64,000 bases of DNA from Pusillimonas sp. UBA3987 (GCA_002384935.1 DGCD01000020.1:62001-126000), one strand, 5' to 3'. Numbered from the stretch's first letter, positions 49,291-59,076 are shown. Notes: generated by a model from the sequence alone, not told the origin. Made by a program: numbers and translations.

Positions 49291-51900
49291 TTAATAAAGG
49301 CTGGATTGGGCCGAAAGGGCCGGACTGGGATTGTCGCTTAAGCGCGCCAGCAAATTACGTTCGAATTGTAACTGCGCCCGGGGGTGTTCCAGCGCATCCC
49401 CTTGGATAATAAATACATCCTCGACGCGATCGCCCAAGGTTAAAACCTTGGCCATTTGCAAGTTGATATCGTGGCGTACAAACACCTGAGCCAGACTGTA
49501 GAGCAGACCAGGACGGTCGGATGCCGTGACGGCAAGACGCCACGATTTGGAGTTTTCGTCGGGTTGCAGTTCTACATTTGGGACGACGGGGAATACCCGA
49601 GACTGACGTGAAATGCGGCCAACAATAGGTCGTTGTGTTCCGGCGTTGTCAGGCAGCGCCTTTTGAAGCGCATCAGTTAATTCATGCTCAACCAGGCTGG
49701 CCCACGAGCGGTAATCGGTATCGTGGCTGGGCAGCAGTACGATAAAGCTGTCGAGTGCCCAGCCGTGACGGGTGGTGTGAATGCGTGCGTCTTGAATGCT
49801 GAGCGTGTGTTGATCAAAATAGGCGCAGATGGCAACGAAAAGGTCGGGCTTGTCTTTGGCGTACACCATAATCTGCAACCCCTGGTTCTGCCCAATCACG
49901 CGTGCCTTGACCACAGGTTCAATTGCATTTACCCGGTAATATAAATGTCGCGTATGCCAGGCAATTTCAGCCGCGTCGTGACGCAGGAAGTAGGCGACAT
50001 CCAGCTCTTTCCAGAAAGTGTCGCGTGCTTCGTCGCGCAAACCCATCAAGCGAATTTCCGAACTGGCCGCTTGTTTTCGTTGTGCCAGCACGGTGCCTGT
50101 GTCTGGCTGGGCTCCGCCCAGCGCTTCCAGGGTCAGGTGATACAGGTCTTCAAGCAACTTGCCTTTCCAGGAGTTCCATACTTTCGGGCTGGTACCGCGA
50201 ATATCGGCAACCGTAAGCAGGTACAGGGCGGCCAATCGTCTCTCGGTTTTTATATGGCGGGCAAATTCGTGAATTGACTGTGCATCGGTGAGGTCACGTT
50301 TTTGCGCGAACTTGGACATGGTGAGATGCTCATGTACCAAAAACACGACCAGCTCCGTATCATCTTTATTCAGATTATGCGTTTTGCAGAATCGACGCGC
50401 GTCGCGCGAACCCAACTCGGAATGGTCGCCACCACGCCCTTTTGCAATGTCGTGATAAAGCGCGGCAATATAAAGCAGCCATGGACGATCCATGTCGGCG
50501 ATCAGTTGGCTGGCAAGGGGGTATTCCTGGGCGTGCTCCGGCATGGTGAAGCGTCGGATATTACGAATAACACGCAGAATGTGCTGGTCGACCGTATAGG
50601 CGTGGAACAGGTCATGCTGCATCTGGCCTACAATCTTGCGGAATTCAGGCAGATAACGTGGCAGGATGTTCAGCAATGTCATGCGCCGCAATGCATGCAC
50701 AATACCTCGTGGCTGCTGCAGTATTTGAATAAAAAGGTAGCGATTGATCGGGTTGCGCCTGAATTGTGTATCGATCAGGCGTCGCGCATGCCACATGGCC
50801 CGCATGACCTGGGCCGATAATCCCGTTAATTCGGCATGCTCCTGCATGACCAGAAAGGCGCGCAGTAGCAGTGTCGGGTTGCGCTCGAAAGCGTCGGGCA
50901 ACTGGGTATCAAGCCGGTTGTAGGCTACGCAGAAATCATCGTCCAGAGCACGCCATTCTCCGCGTGTTTCGGGGAACAGGCGTTCTTCGAACGTCTGCAT
51001 CAGGATTGTGTTCAACTGGTTCACCACCCGGGCTGCCCAGTAGTAGCGCTGCATGAGCAATTCGCTGGGCCGGCGCGTGCGCGTGGCCTCAAAGCCGTAA
51101 ATCTTGGCAAGAGAGGGTTGCAGGTCGAACAGCAGGCGGTCTTCTCTGCGCCCGGCCAGTAAATGCAGTTCAATCCGCAGGCGCTTGAAAGCCAATTCGG
51201 CACGACGCAAGGCACGGTATTCCGAGGGCGTCAGTAAATCGGTCTGGCCGATTTCACGCCAGGTGTGCCCAGTGCCGGAGGCTTGTGCAATCCATAGCAA
51301 AACCATTAGGTCGCGCAGGCCGCCCGGTGCCTCTTTGCAGTTGGGTTCCAATGCGTAAGGCGTATCCTGGTGGCGTGTATGTCGTTGCTGCATCTCCGAT
51401 CGCTTGGCCTGAAAAAATGCGCGCGGATCGCGTTGGGACGCCATGGTACTGGCCAGTTGTGCCAGCAGCGGTTTGCTGCCTGCAAGCCAGCGGCACTCCA
51501 TCAGGGCGGTTTCTACCGTAATGTCGTTGGCGGCTTCGCGTTGGCAATCCTCAATCGTGCGCACACTGTGGCCAACCTCAAATCCCAGATCCCATAAGGC
51601 AGCAACCAGTTTCTCAAGTCGGGCCAGATCGTCGCCCTTGGGCTCCTGCGCAAGCAAAATCAATACGTCGATATCGGAATAGGGATACAGTTCGCCGCGT
51701 CCGTAACCGCCCACTGCGGCAAGTGCTGCGTTATGAGGCAGCGGTGCCGACTTCAGAATTTCACGCAAGGTCTGGTCTGTAACGCGCCGCAAGGCGGTTA
51801 GCAGTATCTCCGGCCGCAAATGGCGCCGGTAGCTTTCGATAACGCGCTGACGCTTTTCAGTGTAAGTGTCCCGAAGCGAATGCAGTTGAGCGAACGTCAT
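49291..51900 (-). CDS. glnD: bifunctional PII uridylyltransferase/uridylyl-removing enzyme
   Basis: An 869-residue nitrogen sensor (E. coli 890). The nucleotidyltransferase motif AAVGGYGRGELYPYSDIDVLIL is near residue 60, the HD phosphohydrolase site YHDIAKGRGGDHSELG near 480, and two C-terminal ACT domains follow (FVAICAYFDQHTLSIQDARI and VTASDRPGLLYSLAQVFVRHDINLQMAK), which bind glutamine. It uridylylates PII under nitrogen limitation and reverses this in excess. It starts 21 bases after the map stop. Confidence 0.96.
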   Translation of the reverse strand: MTFAQLHSLRDTYTEKRQRVIESYRRHLRPEILLTALRRVTDQTLREILKSAPLPHNAALAAVGGYGRGELYPYSDIDVLILLAQEPKGDDLARLEKLVAALWDLGFEVGHSVRTIEDCQREAANDITVETALMECRWLAGSKPLLAQLASTMASQRDPRAFFQAKRSEMQQRHTRHQDTPYALEPNCKEAPGGLRDLMVLLWIAQASGTGHTWREIGQTDLLTPSEYRALRRAELAFKRLRIELHLLAGRREDRLLFDLQPSLAKIYGFEATRTRRPSELLMQRYYWAARVVNQLNTILMQTFEERLFPETRGEWRALDDDFCVAYNRLDTQLPDAFERNPTLLLRAFLVMQEHAELTGLSAQVMRAMWHARRLIDTQFRRNPINRYLFIQILQQPRGIVHALRRMTLLNILPRYLPEFRKIVGQMQHDLFHAYTVDQHILRVIRNIRRFTMPEHAQEYPLASQLIADMDRPWLLYIAALYHDIAKGRGGDHSELGSRDARRFCKTHNLNKDDTELVVFLVHEHLTMSKFAQKRDLTDAQSIHEFARHIKTERRLAALYLLTVADIRGTSPKVWNSWKGKLLEDLYHLTLEALGGAQPDTGTVLAQRKQAASSEIRLMGLRDEARDTFWKELDVAYFLRHDAAEIAWHTRHLYYRVNAIEPVVKARVIGQNQGLQIMVYAKDKPDLFVAICAYFDQHTLSIQDARIHTTRHGWALDSFIVLLPSHDTDYRSWASLVEHELTDALQKALPDNAGTQRPIVGRISRQSRVFPVVPNVELQPDENSKSWRLAVTASDRPGLLYSLAQVFVRHDINLQMAKVLTLGDRVEDVFIIQGDALEHPRAQLQFERNLLARLSDNPSPALSAQSSLY

Positions 51901-51921
51901 TGAAGCGTGGCGTGTGAAAAA

Positions 51922-52746
51922 TTAAGAAAGATGCGGCAGTCCGTAACCTTTTGCAAAGGCGGGGGCTTTGGGCATGTTGGGTGACACCGTGAGCACTTCA
52001 TAAGCTGACTCTGTCACCAGTACACTATGTTCCCACTGTGCAGACAGGCTGTGATCACGTGTAACAACGGTCCACCCGTCGGCCAATTGGCGAATATCCT
52101 TGCGGCCTGCGTTAATCATGGGTTCGACCGTGAAAATCATGCCGGGTTCCAGTTCGATGCCGGTGCCGGTTTTTCCATAATGCAGAATTTGCGGGTCTTG
52201 ATGAAATTTTTGCCCCACACCATGGCCACAATATTCCCGAACTACAGAAAAGCCCTGTTTTTCAGCATGTTTCTGAATGGCTGAGCCGATGTCGCCCAGC
52301 CGTGCGCCGGGTTTGATCTGTTCAATACCCAGCCACATGCATTCATAAGTGGCCTCGACCAGGCGCCTGGCAAGAATGGAGGGCTCGCCAATATAGAACA
52401 TACGACTTGTGTCGCCAAACCAACCGTCTTTGATGACGGTAACGTCTATATTCAGGATGTCTCCGTTTTTCAGTACCTTATCACCTGGAATGCCGTGGCA
52501 GATCACATGATTGACTGAAGCGCAAATGGCGCCGGGAAAAGGGGGATAACCAGGAGGAGCGTAACCGACCGTGGCGGACTCAACGTTAAGTTCATTAGTA
52601 ATGTAGTCGACGCACAAGCGGTCCAATTCCCCGGTGGTGATCCCGGCACGAACGTGCGTTGCCAGGTAGTCGAGAGTTTGTGCCGCTGCCTGGCAGGCGG
52701 CGCGCATTTTGTCGAGGTCGAGTGGATTGGTTACCAAAGGAATCAT
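51922..52746 (-). CDS. map: methionine aminopeptidase type I
   Basis: A 274-residue cytosolic metallo-aminopeptidase that removes initiator Met. Metal ligands are visible in ILNIDVTVIKDGWFGDTSRMF (two Asp), GHGVGQKFHQDPQI (His), MIFTVEPMI (Glu) and WEHSVLVTE (Glu). The upstream His in SVNHVICHGIP is also present. It is divergent from rpsB, a common arrangement in Proteobacteria, and heads the map-glnD-dsbB run. Confidence 0.96.
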   Translation of the reverse strand: MIPLVTNPLDLDKMRAACQAAAQTLDYLATHVRAGITTGELDRLCVDYITNELNVESATVGYAPPGYPPFPGAICASVNHVICHGIPGDKVLKNGDILNIDVTVIKDGWFGDTSRMFYIGEPSILARRLVEATYECMWLGIEQIKPGARLGDIGSAIQKHAEKQGFSVVREYCGHGVGQKFHQDPQILHYGKTGTGIELEPGMIFTVEPMINAGRKDIRQLADGWTVVTRDHSLSAQWEHSVLVTESAYEVLTVSPNMPKAPAFAKGYGLPHLS

Positions 52747-52752
52747 AAGAAC

Positions 52753-52782
52753 TTGAGAAAGTTAAACAAAAGATAGTAGAAT
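52753..52782 (+). promoter_or_regulatory. putative sigma70 promoter for rpsB-tsf
   Basis: TTGAGA at 52753-52758 and TAGAAT at 52777-52782 with an 18-base spacer, in the divergent map-rpsB region. It would give a leader of about 205 bases before rpsB, long enough for autoregulation by S2, though I see no recognised RNA motif. Confidence 0.45.
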
Positions 52783-52995
52783 TATAGGCTTTCCTGAATT
52801 TGGCGGGGTTAACAGCTGCACAGTTGCAACGCGCTACCAGCAAATCAACGCCAACTGGAAGGAAAACTGAAAAATCAATGTTGGAAAAATCGCGTGCCTG
52901 GCCGCACAGGGTGTTTGAGCCAAACCAATACAGTAGCAGATTGGTGAAATCAAATCATACGAGCCTGGTACAAGACCTAACCCTTGGAGAATATT

Positions 52996-53751
52996 ATGTC
53001 TTTAATGCGTGAAATGCTGGAAGCCGGTGTGCACTTTGGCCACCAAACCCGTTTCTGGAACCCCAAAATGGCGCCCTATATCTTCGGCGCCCGTAACAAA
53101 ATCCACATTGTTAATCTCGAACGTACGGTCGAAAAGTACATTGAGGCTGCAAAATTCATGCGTCAAACCGCCGCGCGTGGCGGCACCATCCTGTTCGTGG
53201 GTACCAAGCGCGCTGCGCGCGAAATCGTAGCTGAAGAAGCATCGCGTTGCGGCATGCCTTACGTTGATGCGCGCTGGCTTGGCGGCATGATGACTAACTT
53301 CAAAACGGTTAAAGCATCTATCAAGCGCCTGAAAGACATGGAGGCTCAGAAAGCCGACGGCACGACCGAGCTCAAAATCAAGAAAGAAGCGCTGATGTTC
53401 GAACGTGAGCTGGAAAAGCTGAACAAGGCGCTGGGCGGCATCAAAGACATGAACACCTTGCCTGATGCTTTGTTCGTGATTGACGTCGGCTTCCACAAAA
53501 TCGCCATTGCCGAAGCACGTACCCTGGGTATTCCTGTTGTAGGCGTGGTTGATACCAACCATTCACCCGACGGCATCGATTACGTCATTCCCGGCAACGA
53601 TGACTCTACCAAGGCGATCACGCTGTATGCGAAAGGCATGGCAGACGCGGTCCTGGAAGGGCGCGAGCAAAGCCTGAATGGCCTGGTTGAAGAGCTGGCC
53701 GAAGGCGAAGAGGAATTTGTCGAGGTTGAAGAAGAAGCGCGCGGCGAGTAA
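52996..53751 (+). CDS. rpsB: 30S ribosomal protein S2
   Basis: A 251-residue ribosomal protein of normal length. It begins SLMREMLEAGVHFGHQTRFWNPKMAPYIFGARNKIHIVNLE, the S2 signature, and has VDARWLGGMMTNFKT, VIDVGFHKIAIAEARTLGIPVVGVVDTNHSPDGIDYVIPGNDDS and an acidic tail (EFVEVEEEARGE). ATG at 52996 is preceded by TTGGAGA; a TTG four codons upstream is not needed. Confidence 0.98.
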   Translation: MSLMREMLEAGVHFGHQTRFWNPKMAPYIFGARNKIHIVNLERTVEKYIEAAKFMRQTAARGGTILFVGTKRAAREIVAEEASRCGMPYVDARWLGGMMTNFKTVKASIKRLKDMEAQKADGTTELKIKKEALMFERELEKLNKALGGIKDMNTLPDALFVIDVGFHKIAIAEARTLGIPVVGVVDTNHSPDGIDYVIPGNDDSTKAITLYAKGMADAVLEGREQSLNGLVEELAEGEEEFVEVEEEARGE

Positions 53752-53798
53752 TTCCCGATGCGAAGCGTCTAAGCAGACGTTTCATTCAACCATTTACC

Positions 53799-53824
53799 CG
53801 CGCCCCGGTCTCACCCGGGGCGCG
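53799..53824 (+). terminator. rpsB-tsf intergenic hairpin (partial terminator/attenuator)
   Basis: Ten-base-pair GC-rich stem CGCGCCCCGG / CCGGGGCGCG with a TCTCAC loop, ending 22 bases before the tsf start. There is no T run, so it may set the ratio of S2 to EF-Ts or stabilise rpsB mRNA rather than stop transcription completely. Confidence 0.7.
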
Positions 53825-53846
53825 TCTTAATGAACTGGAGAATAAT

Positions 53847-54722
53847 GTGGCCCAAATTACCGCATCAATGGTTAAAGAACTGCGCGAGAAAACCGACGCG
53901 CCCATGATGGAATGCAAGAAAGCATTAACTGAAGCCGAAGGCGACCTGGCGCGCGCTGAAGAAATCCTGCGTGTAAAGCTGGGCAACAAGGCCAGCAAGG
54001 CTGCCAGCCGTGTTACTGCAGAAGGGCTTATCGCAGTCGACATCGCCGCCGGCAACAAGCAAGGCACAGTTGTTGAAGTCAACTGTGAAACTGACTTCGT
54101 GGCCAAGAACGATGACTTTATCGCTTTCGTAAACGACGTGGCCTCGCTCGTTACAGAAAAGAATCCTGCCGACGTGGCGGCGCTGTCGGAAATGGCTTTC
54201 CGCGACGGTACTGTTGAGTCAGTGCGTGCAGGCCTGGTTGGTAAAATCGGTGAAAACCTTTCAGTTCGTCGTTTTCAGCGTTTTGAAACGGAAAACAAGC
54301 TTGCCTGCTATGTTCACGGCGGCAAAATCGGCGTGCTGGTCGATTTCAATGGCGAGGACGAGGTCGGCAAGGACCTGGCGATGCACATTGCGGCCACCAA
54401 GCCTAAGGCATTAGACGCCGACGGCGTAGCCGCTGAGGATATCGAGAAAGAGCGTTCGGTTGCCCAGCAGAAAGCCACGGAATCGGGCAAACCTGCAGAC
54501 ATCGTCACCAAGATGGTCGAAGGGTCGGTTGCCAAATTCCTGAAAGAAGTAACGTTGTTATCGCAGCCTTTCGTGAAAAACGACAAGCAAACAATTGAGC
54601 AGATGCTCAAAGCCAACAACGCTGGCATCGCCGGCTTTGCCTTGTATGTTGTTGGTGAAGGTATCGAGAAAAAGTCCGAAGATTTCGCTGCTGAAGTTGC
54701 CGCTGCCGCCGGCAAGGCATAA
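53847..54722 (+). CDS. tsf: elongation factor Ts
   Basis: A 291-residue nucleotide-exchange factor for EF-Tu. The N-terminal UBA-like domain reads ITASMVKELREKTDAPMMECKKAL, and EVNCETDFVAKN is the core signature. The start is GTG at 53847 after GGAGAATAAT; the overlapping ATG is out of frame. Helical C-terminal domain is complete. Confidence 0.98.
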   Translation: MAQITASMVKELREKTDAPMMECKKALTEAEGDLARAEEILRVKLGNKASKAASRVTAEGLIAVDIAAGNKQGTVVEVNCETDFVAKNDDFIAFVNDVASLVTEKNPADVAALSEMAFRDGTVESVRAGLVGKIGENLSVRRFQRFETENKLACYVHGGKIGVLVDFNGEDEVGKDLAMHIAATKPKALDADGVAAEDIEKERSVAQQKATESGKPADIVTKMVEGSVAKFLKEVTLLSQPFVKNDKQTIEQMLKANNAGIAGFALYVVGEGIEKKSEDFAAEVAAAAGKA

Positions 54723-54761
54723 AGTACGGTTACGACTACTTCGCTTAGCGTATCATTCAGT

Positions 54762-54800
54762 GTAATAATGCCCGGGCACCCTGTGCTTGGGCATTATTAC
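54762..54800 (+). terminator. long hairpin between tsf and pyrH
   Basis: Eighteen-base-pair stem with two G-U pairs; arms 54762-54779 and 54783-54800 with a three-base loop (CCT). There is no T tract, so it may be a weak terminator or 3' stabiliser of the rpsB-tsf message. The stem is unusually long and nearly perfect. Confidence 0.65.
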
Positions 54801-54843
54801 GCATTAGCGGCTCGGCCGGACTATTTTCTCGGGAAAATTACCT

Positions 54844-55566
54844 ATGACCTCCAGATCGTACAAGCGTGTTCTTCTTAAACTGTCCGGCGAAGCGCTGATG
54901 GGGGAAGATGCCTTTGGGATCAATCGAACGACTATTTTGCGCATGACAGAGGAAATTGCCGATGTTGTGGAGCGACATGGCGTTGAACTTGCCATTGTGA
55001 TTGGTGGCGGCAATATTTTCAGGGGCGTAGCCCCCGGCGCACAGGGCATGGATCGTGCTACGGCCGACTACATGGGCATGATGGCCACCGTCATGAATGC
55101 GCTTGCATTGCAAGATGCGTTGAAGAACCGAGGCGTTGATGCCCGCGTTCAATCGGCCTTGAACATTGATCAGGTCGTTGAGCCATATATCCGCCCCAAG
55201 GCTTTGCGCTATCTTGAAGAAGGCAAAGTCGTGATTTTTGCCGCTGGTACCGGTAATCCCTTCTTTACCACCGATACTGCCGCTGCATTGCGTGGCGCGG
55301 AAATCGGCGCGGAAGTGGTCTTGAAAGCCACCAAGGTCGACGGCATCTATAGCGCGGATCCCAATAAGGATCCCGACGCAACGCGCTACAGCCGAATCAG
55401 TTTCGATGAGGCCATTGTGCGGCGCCTGGAAGTGATGGACGCCACCGCATTTGCGTTGTGTCGCGATCAAAAGCTACCTATTAAAGTTTTTTCAATCAAC
55501 AAACCCGGAGCTCTGGAACGGGCTGTGTCGGGTGACGAAAATGAAGGAACTTTGGTTCACGTTTAA
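54844..55566 (+). CDS. pyrH: uridylate kinase
   Basis: A 240-residue bacterial UMP kinase of the amino-acid-kinase fold. Motifs are RVLLKLSGEALMG, IVIGGGNIFRG, AGTGNPFFTTDTAA and ATKVDGIYSADP. It phosphorylates UMP to UDP and is hexameric and GTP-regulated in characterised species. Located between tsf and frr as in nearly all Proteobacteria. Confidence 0.98.
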   Translation: MTSRSYKRVLLKLSGEALMGEDAFGINRTTILRMTEEIADVVERHGVELAIVIGGGNIFRGVAPGAQGMDRATADYMGMMATVMNALALQDALKNRGVDARVQSALNIDQVVEPYIRPKALRYLEEGKVVIFAAGTGNPFFTTDTAAALRGAEIGAEVVLKATKVDGIYSADPNKDPDATRYSRISFDEAIVRRLEVMDATAFALCRDQKLPIKVFSINKPGALERAVSGDENEGTLVHV

Positions 55567-55586
55567 TCGGAAACAAGGATTGAAGA

Positions 55587-56147
55587 ATGAGCTTGTCTGA
55601 AATTAGAAAAAATACCCAGGACCGCATGGGGAAAAGTATAGAGGCTTTGAAGACCAATCTGGCCAAAATTCGCACGGGCCGCGCTCATGCGGGAATTCTG
55701 GATCATGTACAGGTTGAGTATTACGGTTCATTGGTGCCGGTGGGTCAGGTGGCCAACGTCAGTGTGGTGGATGCCCGTACCCTGAATGTGCAACCGTATG
55801 AAAAGACGCTGGTTGGTCCTATCGATAAGGCTATTCGCGACTCCGATCTGGGTTTGAATCCCTCGGCCATGGGTGAAAGCATCCGTGTTCCCATGCCGGC
55901 CCTGACGGAAGAGCGTCGACGTGAACTGACCAAGGTAGTCAGGGCTGAAGGCGAAGACGCGAAGGTGGCGATCCGGAATCTTCGTCGCGATGCGAACGAC
56001 AGCGCGAAAAAGCTGGTGAAAGACAAAGAAATTTCAGAAGACGACGAACGTCGTATGCAAGATGAAGTTCAAAAGCTCACCGACAAGCATGTGGCAGAGA
56101 TTGACAAAATCATCGCTCAGAAAGAAGCTGAAATCATGACGGTTTAA
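55587..56147 (+). CDS. frr: ribosome recycling factor
   Basis: A 186-residue protein (E. coli 185). It has the LAKIRTGRAHAGILDHVQVEYYG signature, PIDKAIRDSDLGLNPSAMG and the EERRRELTKVVRAEGEDAKVAIRNLRRDAN block, with the two-domain tRNA-mimic layout. It splits post-termination ribosomes with EF-G. It starts 20 bases after pyrH. Confidence 0.98.
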   Translation: MSLSEIRKNTQDRMGKSIEALKTNLAKIRTGRAHAGILDHVQVEYYGSLVPVGQVANVSVVDARTLNVQPYEKTLVGPIDKAIRDSDLGLNPSAMGESIRVPMPALTEERRRELTKVVRAEGEDAKVAIRNLRRDANDSAKKLVKDKEISEDDERRMQDEVQKLTDKHVAEIDKIIAQKEAEIMTV

Positions 56148-56174
56148 ACCGTCAGCATCCTTTACCTTATCCGC

Positions 56175-56936
56175 ATGACCAAGAGCTCAACGCAAACCAT
56201 TCCTGAATCAACAGAAACGCCACGGCATGTGGTGATGATTATGGATGGAAACGGGCGTTGGGCAACCGACCGCTTCCTGCCTCGCACTGCCGGACACGTG
56301 CGCGGCGTGCAGGCGGTGCGGCGGGCAGTGGAGGCCTGTGGTCGAAAAGGCGTTCGCTATTTAACACTTTTTGCATTCAGTTCCGAAAACTGGCGACGTC
56401 CGCAGGAAGAGGTGTCTCTTTTGATGCGGCTGTTTGTGCAAACGCTTGAAAAAGAAGTGGATAAGCTTGAAGAGCAGGGCGTGCGTTTGCGTGTGGTGGG
56501 TGATTTGTCGGCGTTTGAACCGCGGCTTCAGGAGCTTATCAAGGCGACCGAAAAGCGTACTGAGCACAATGATACGCTGCATTTGACCATCGCCGCCAAT
56601 TACGGTGGACGTTGGGATATTCTCCAGGCGACCCGCCAGGCCTTACGCGATGTTCCCGGCCTGGCGGCAGATCCGGAAAAATTCACCGAGTCGATACTGG
56701 CCGACCGACTATCAATGGCCTGGGCGCCTGAGCCCGATTTGTTCATAAGAACCGGTGGCGAACAACGCATCTCCAATTTCCTGATCTGGCAACTGGCGTA
56801 CACGGAAATGTACTTTACACCGCTCTATTGGCCTGATTTCGACGCCGATGCGCTTGAAGAGGCATTTGCGTGGTACCGTGGGCGTGAGCGCCGTTTCGGG
56901 CGCACCAGTGCGCAACTGGCTGAAAAGCAATCCTGA
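56175..56936 (+). CDS. uppS: undecaprenyl diphosphate synthase (cis-prenyltransferase)
   Basis: A 253-residue cytoplasmic enzyme that makes the C55 carrier lipid for peptidoglycan and O-antigen. The substrate loop MIMDGNGRWA is near residue 25, followed by GHVRGVQAVRR, LTLFAFSSENWRRP and the C-terminal RTGGEQRISNFLIWQLAYTE with the conserved Glu/Arg residues. It is 27 bases after frr. Confidence 0.97.
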   Translation: MTKSSTQTIPESTETPRHVVMIMDGNGRWATDRFLPRTAGHVRGVQAVRRAVEACGRKGVRYLTLFAFSSENWRRPQEEVSLLMRLFVQTLEKEVDKLEEQGVRLRVVGDLSAFEPRLQELIKATEKRTEHNDTLHLTIAANYGGRWDILQATRQALRDVPGLAADPEKFTESILADRLSMAWAPEPDLFIRTGGEQRISNFLIWQLAYTEMYFTPLYWPDFDADALEEAFAWYRGRERRFGRTSAQLAEKQS

Positions 56937-56950
56937 AGGAAAGGTCATTC

Positions 56951-57802
56951 ATGCTTTTGCAACGCACGCTTACCGCTATTGTCCTGATCGTTGTGTTGCT
57001 GCTGGCCGGACTGTCTTCAGCCAACTGGCCATTGCTGGTTTTCTTTGGCGTGGCGGCTTCGGCATGCTTGTGGGAGTGGATGCGCATGACGCTGGGTGGA
57101 GGGCGCTTGGGGGTGTCTGCCGTCGTGGCGCTGGCATTTTTGTGCTTAACGCTGTTGGTCAGTTTTCAAGGTGCGGGGGCCATTGCCAATACTTTCCCCG
57201 TAACCGATCGCCTGCGCTGGTTCATGGCTGCGGTTTTATTGGCTTGGGTGCTCGTTTCGGGTGTCGCTCTGTATAGTGCAGACGCCAGCAAGCCTTCCCG
57301 ATCGCTTGGTTTGAGTCTTTTTGGTTTGTTTTCAGTGTTTGCCGCGTGGCTGGCACTGGTTTATGTGTACGAGCAGGCCGGTGCGGTCTTTTTGATTTCG
57401 TTTATGGGTTTGGTTTGGGTTGCCGATATTGCCGCCTATGGTGCCGGTAAAACCCTGGGCCGCCGCAAGCTTGCCCCGTCGATCAGTCCCGGCAAAACCT
57501 GGGAAGGTGCCTTGGCCGGTGTTCTGGGGAGTGTCGTCTGGATTATCGCAACCCAGGCCTGGCCAGGCAGTTTCGCCGCCTATCTTTTCGGACAGTTTTC
57601 CTGGTGGTTCGTGGTCGTACTGGCGATTGCGCTGGCTGTTCTTTCCATCATGGGCGATCTGTTTGAGTCTTTGCTTAAGCGTCGTGCAAACATAAAAGAT
57701 TCCAGTCGCCTGTTGCCGGGCCATGGCGGCGTTTTTGACCGTCTGGATGCTTTACTGCCCATTGCGCCACTCGCGTATCTCTTATTGACCCGGCCCTTGT
57801 AA
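56951..57802 (+). CDS. cdsA: phosphatidate cytidylyltransferase (CDP-diglyceride synthase)
   Basis: A 283-residue polytopic membrane enzyme making CDP-diacylglycerol, the precursor of all major phospholipids. Eight or so hydrophobic helices are seen. The C-terminal signature SIMGDLFESLLKRRANIKDSSRLLPGHGGVFDRLDAL contains the catalytic acidic residues, and SPGKTWEGALAG is also present. It lies 14 bases after uppS. Confidence 0.97.
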   Translation: MLLQRTLTAIVLIVVLLLAGLSSANWPLLVFFGVAASACLWEWMRMTLGGGRLGVSAVVALAFLCLTLLVSFQGAGAIANTFPVTDRLRWFMAAVLLAWVLVSGVALYSADASKPSRSLGLSLFGLFSVFAAWLALVYVYEQAGAVFLISFMGLVWVADIAAYGAGKTLGRRKLAPSISPGKTWEGALAGVLGSVVWIIATQAWPGSFAAYLFGQFSWWFVVVLAIALAVLSIMGDLFESLLKRRANIKDSSRLLPGHGGVFDRLDALLPIAPLAYLLLTRPL

Positions 57803-57807
57803 TCAAC

Positions 57808-59031
57808 ATGACAATGCAACACATTTGTATTCTTGGATCTACCGGGTCAATTGGCGAAAATACAATCGATGTTGTTTTGCGTCATCCCGAGCGTTTGTCG
57901 GTTTATGCCCTGAGCGCGCATTCGCGTATCGAGAAACTGGTGGCGCAAACGCTCGCAACCAGAGCAAAAGTTGTCGTGGTGCCCGACGATGCGGCGCGCC
58001 GGCGATTTATTCAATCGTGGCCTGCCTCCGCAGATATATTGCGACCGGAAATTCGCGTTGGGGCCCAGGCGCTGGCCGACACCGCCGCAGACCCGGCAGT
58101 TGATACTGTCATGGCTGCGATTGTGGGTGCGGCGGGTCTACCGTCTGCGTTGGCCGCCGCGAAGGCGGGTAAACGTATTCTGCTGGCTAATAAAGAGGCG
58201 CTGGTTGCCGCAGGCGGTGTTTTTATGCGTGCGGTGCACGATAACAATGCCGAGCTCCTGCCCATCGACAGTGAACACAACGCCATTTTTCAATGCCTTC
58301 CACAAGAAGGCAAGGCCGATGGCGCACATCAGGCCGCTCATGGGGTCCGGCGGCTTCTTTTAACGGCTTCGGGAGGCCCGTTTCGCGACACGCCCCTTGA
58401 GGCCCTGGTGCACGTGACTCCCGACCAAGCCTGTGCGCACCCCAATTGGAGTATGGGACGCAAAATATCCGTGGATTCAGCAACGATGCTGAATAAGGGC
58501 CTCGAGGTGATCGAGGCGCATTGGTTGTTTGCCATGCCGGTTGAGCGTATACAAGTGCTGATTCATCCGCAAAGTGTCGTGCATTCAATGGTTGAATATC
58601 ACGATGGTTCCGTATTGGCACAATTGGGGCAGCCCGATATGCGTACCCCGATTGCTTATGGCCTGGGATATCCGGAACGCCTTCAAAGCGGTGTTGGCTT
58701 GCTTGACCTTGCCGCGCTGGGTCGGCTTGATTTTCATATGCCCGATATGCAGCGTTTTCCCTGTTTGCAACTGGCACTGGATGCGCTTCGAACCGGGCAA
58801 TATGCATGTATTACGCTGAATGCGGCAAATGAAATAGCGGTGGCGGCTTTTCTCGAGGGAAAAGTGAAATTCAAAGCCATCGCGCAGATCATAGAGGTTA
58901 CGCTGAACCAGTTGAGCTGCGCGGGCGCTGGCGACATTCCTGACAGTCTTGACGAAGTTTTGGCGATTGATGCTCAGGCACGTCACTGCGCAGAACAGAC
59001 ATGCCAACACATAATGGCGACTGCCCGTTAA
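57808..59031 (+). CDS. dxr: 1-deoxy-D-xylulose 5-phosphate reductoisomerase
   Basis: A 407-residue NADPH enzyme of the MEP isoprenoid pathway. NADPH binding is ILGSTGSIGENTIDV at the N-terminus; metal and substrate motifs are LLANKEALVAAG, LPIDSEHNAIFQCL, ASGGPFRD, HPNWSMGRKISVDSATMLNKGLEVIEAHWLF and HPQSVVHSMVEY. It starts at ATG 57808, with a second in-frame ATG two codons later. It supplies the precursor chain used by uppS upstream. Confidence 0.97.
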   Translation: MTMQHICILGSTGSIGENTIDVVLRHPERLSVYALSAHSRIEKLVAQTLATRAKVVVVPDDAARRRFIQSWPASADILRPEIRVGAQALADTAADPAVDTVMAAIVGAAGLPSALAAAKAGKRILLANKEALVAAGGVFMRAVHDNNAELLPIDSEHNAIFQCLPQEGKADGAHQAAHGVRRLLLTASGGPFRDTPLEALVHVTPDQACAHPNWSMGRKISVDSATMLNKGLEVIEAHWLFAMPVERIQVLIHPQSVVHSMVEYHDGSVLAQLGQPDMRTPIAYGLGYPERLQSGVGLLDLAALGRLDFHMPDMQRFPCLQLALDALRTGQYACITLNAANEIAVAAFLEGKVKFKAIAQIIEVTLNQLSCAGAGDIPDSLDEVLAIDAQARHCAEQTCQHIMATAR

Positions 59032-59076
59032 AATACTGCACCGCATGTATTCCCGTTTGCTATTTATTGGGTATCT

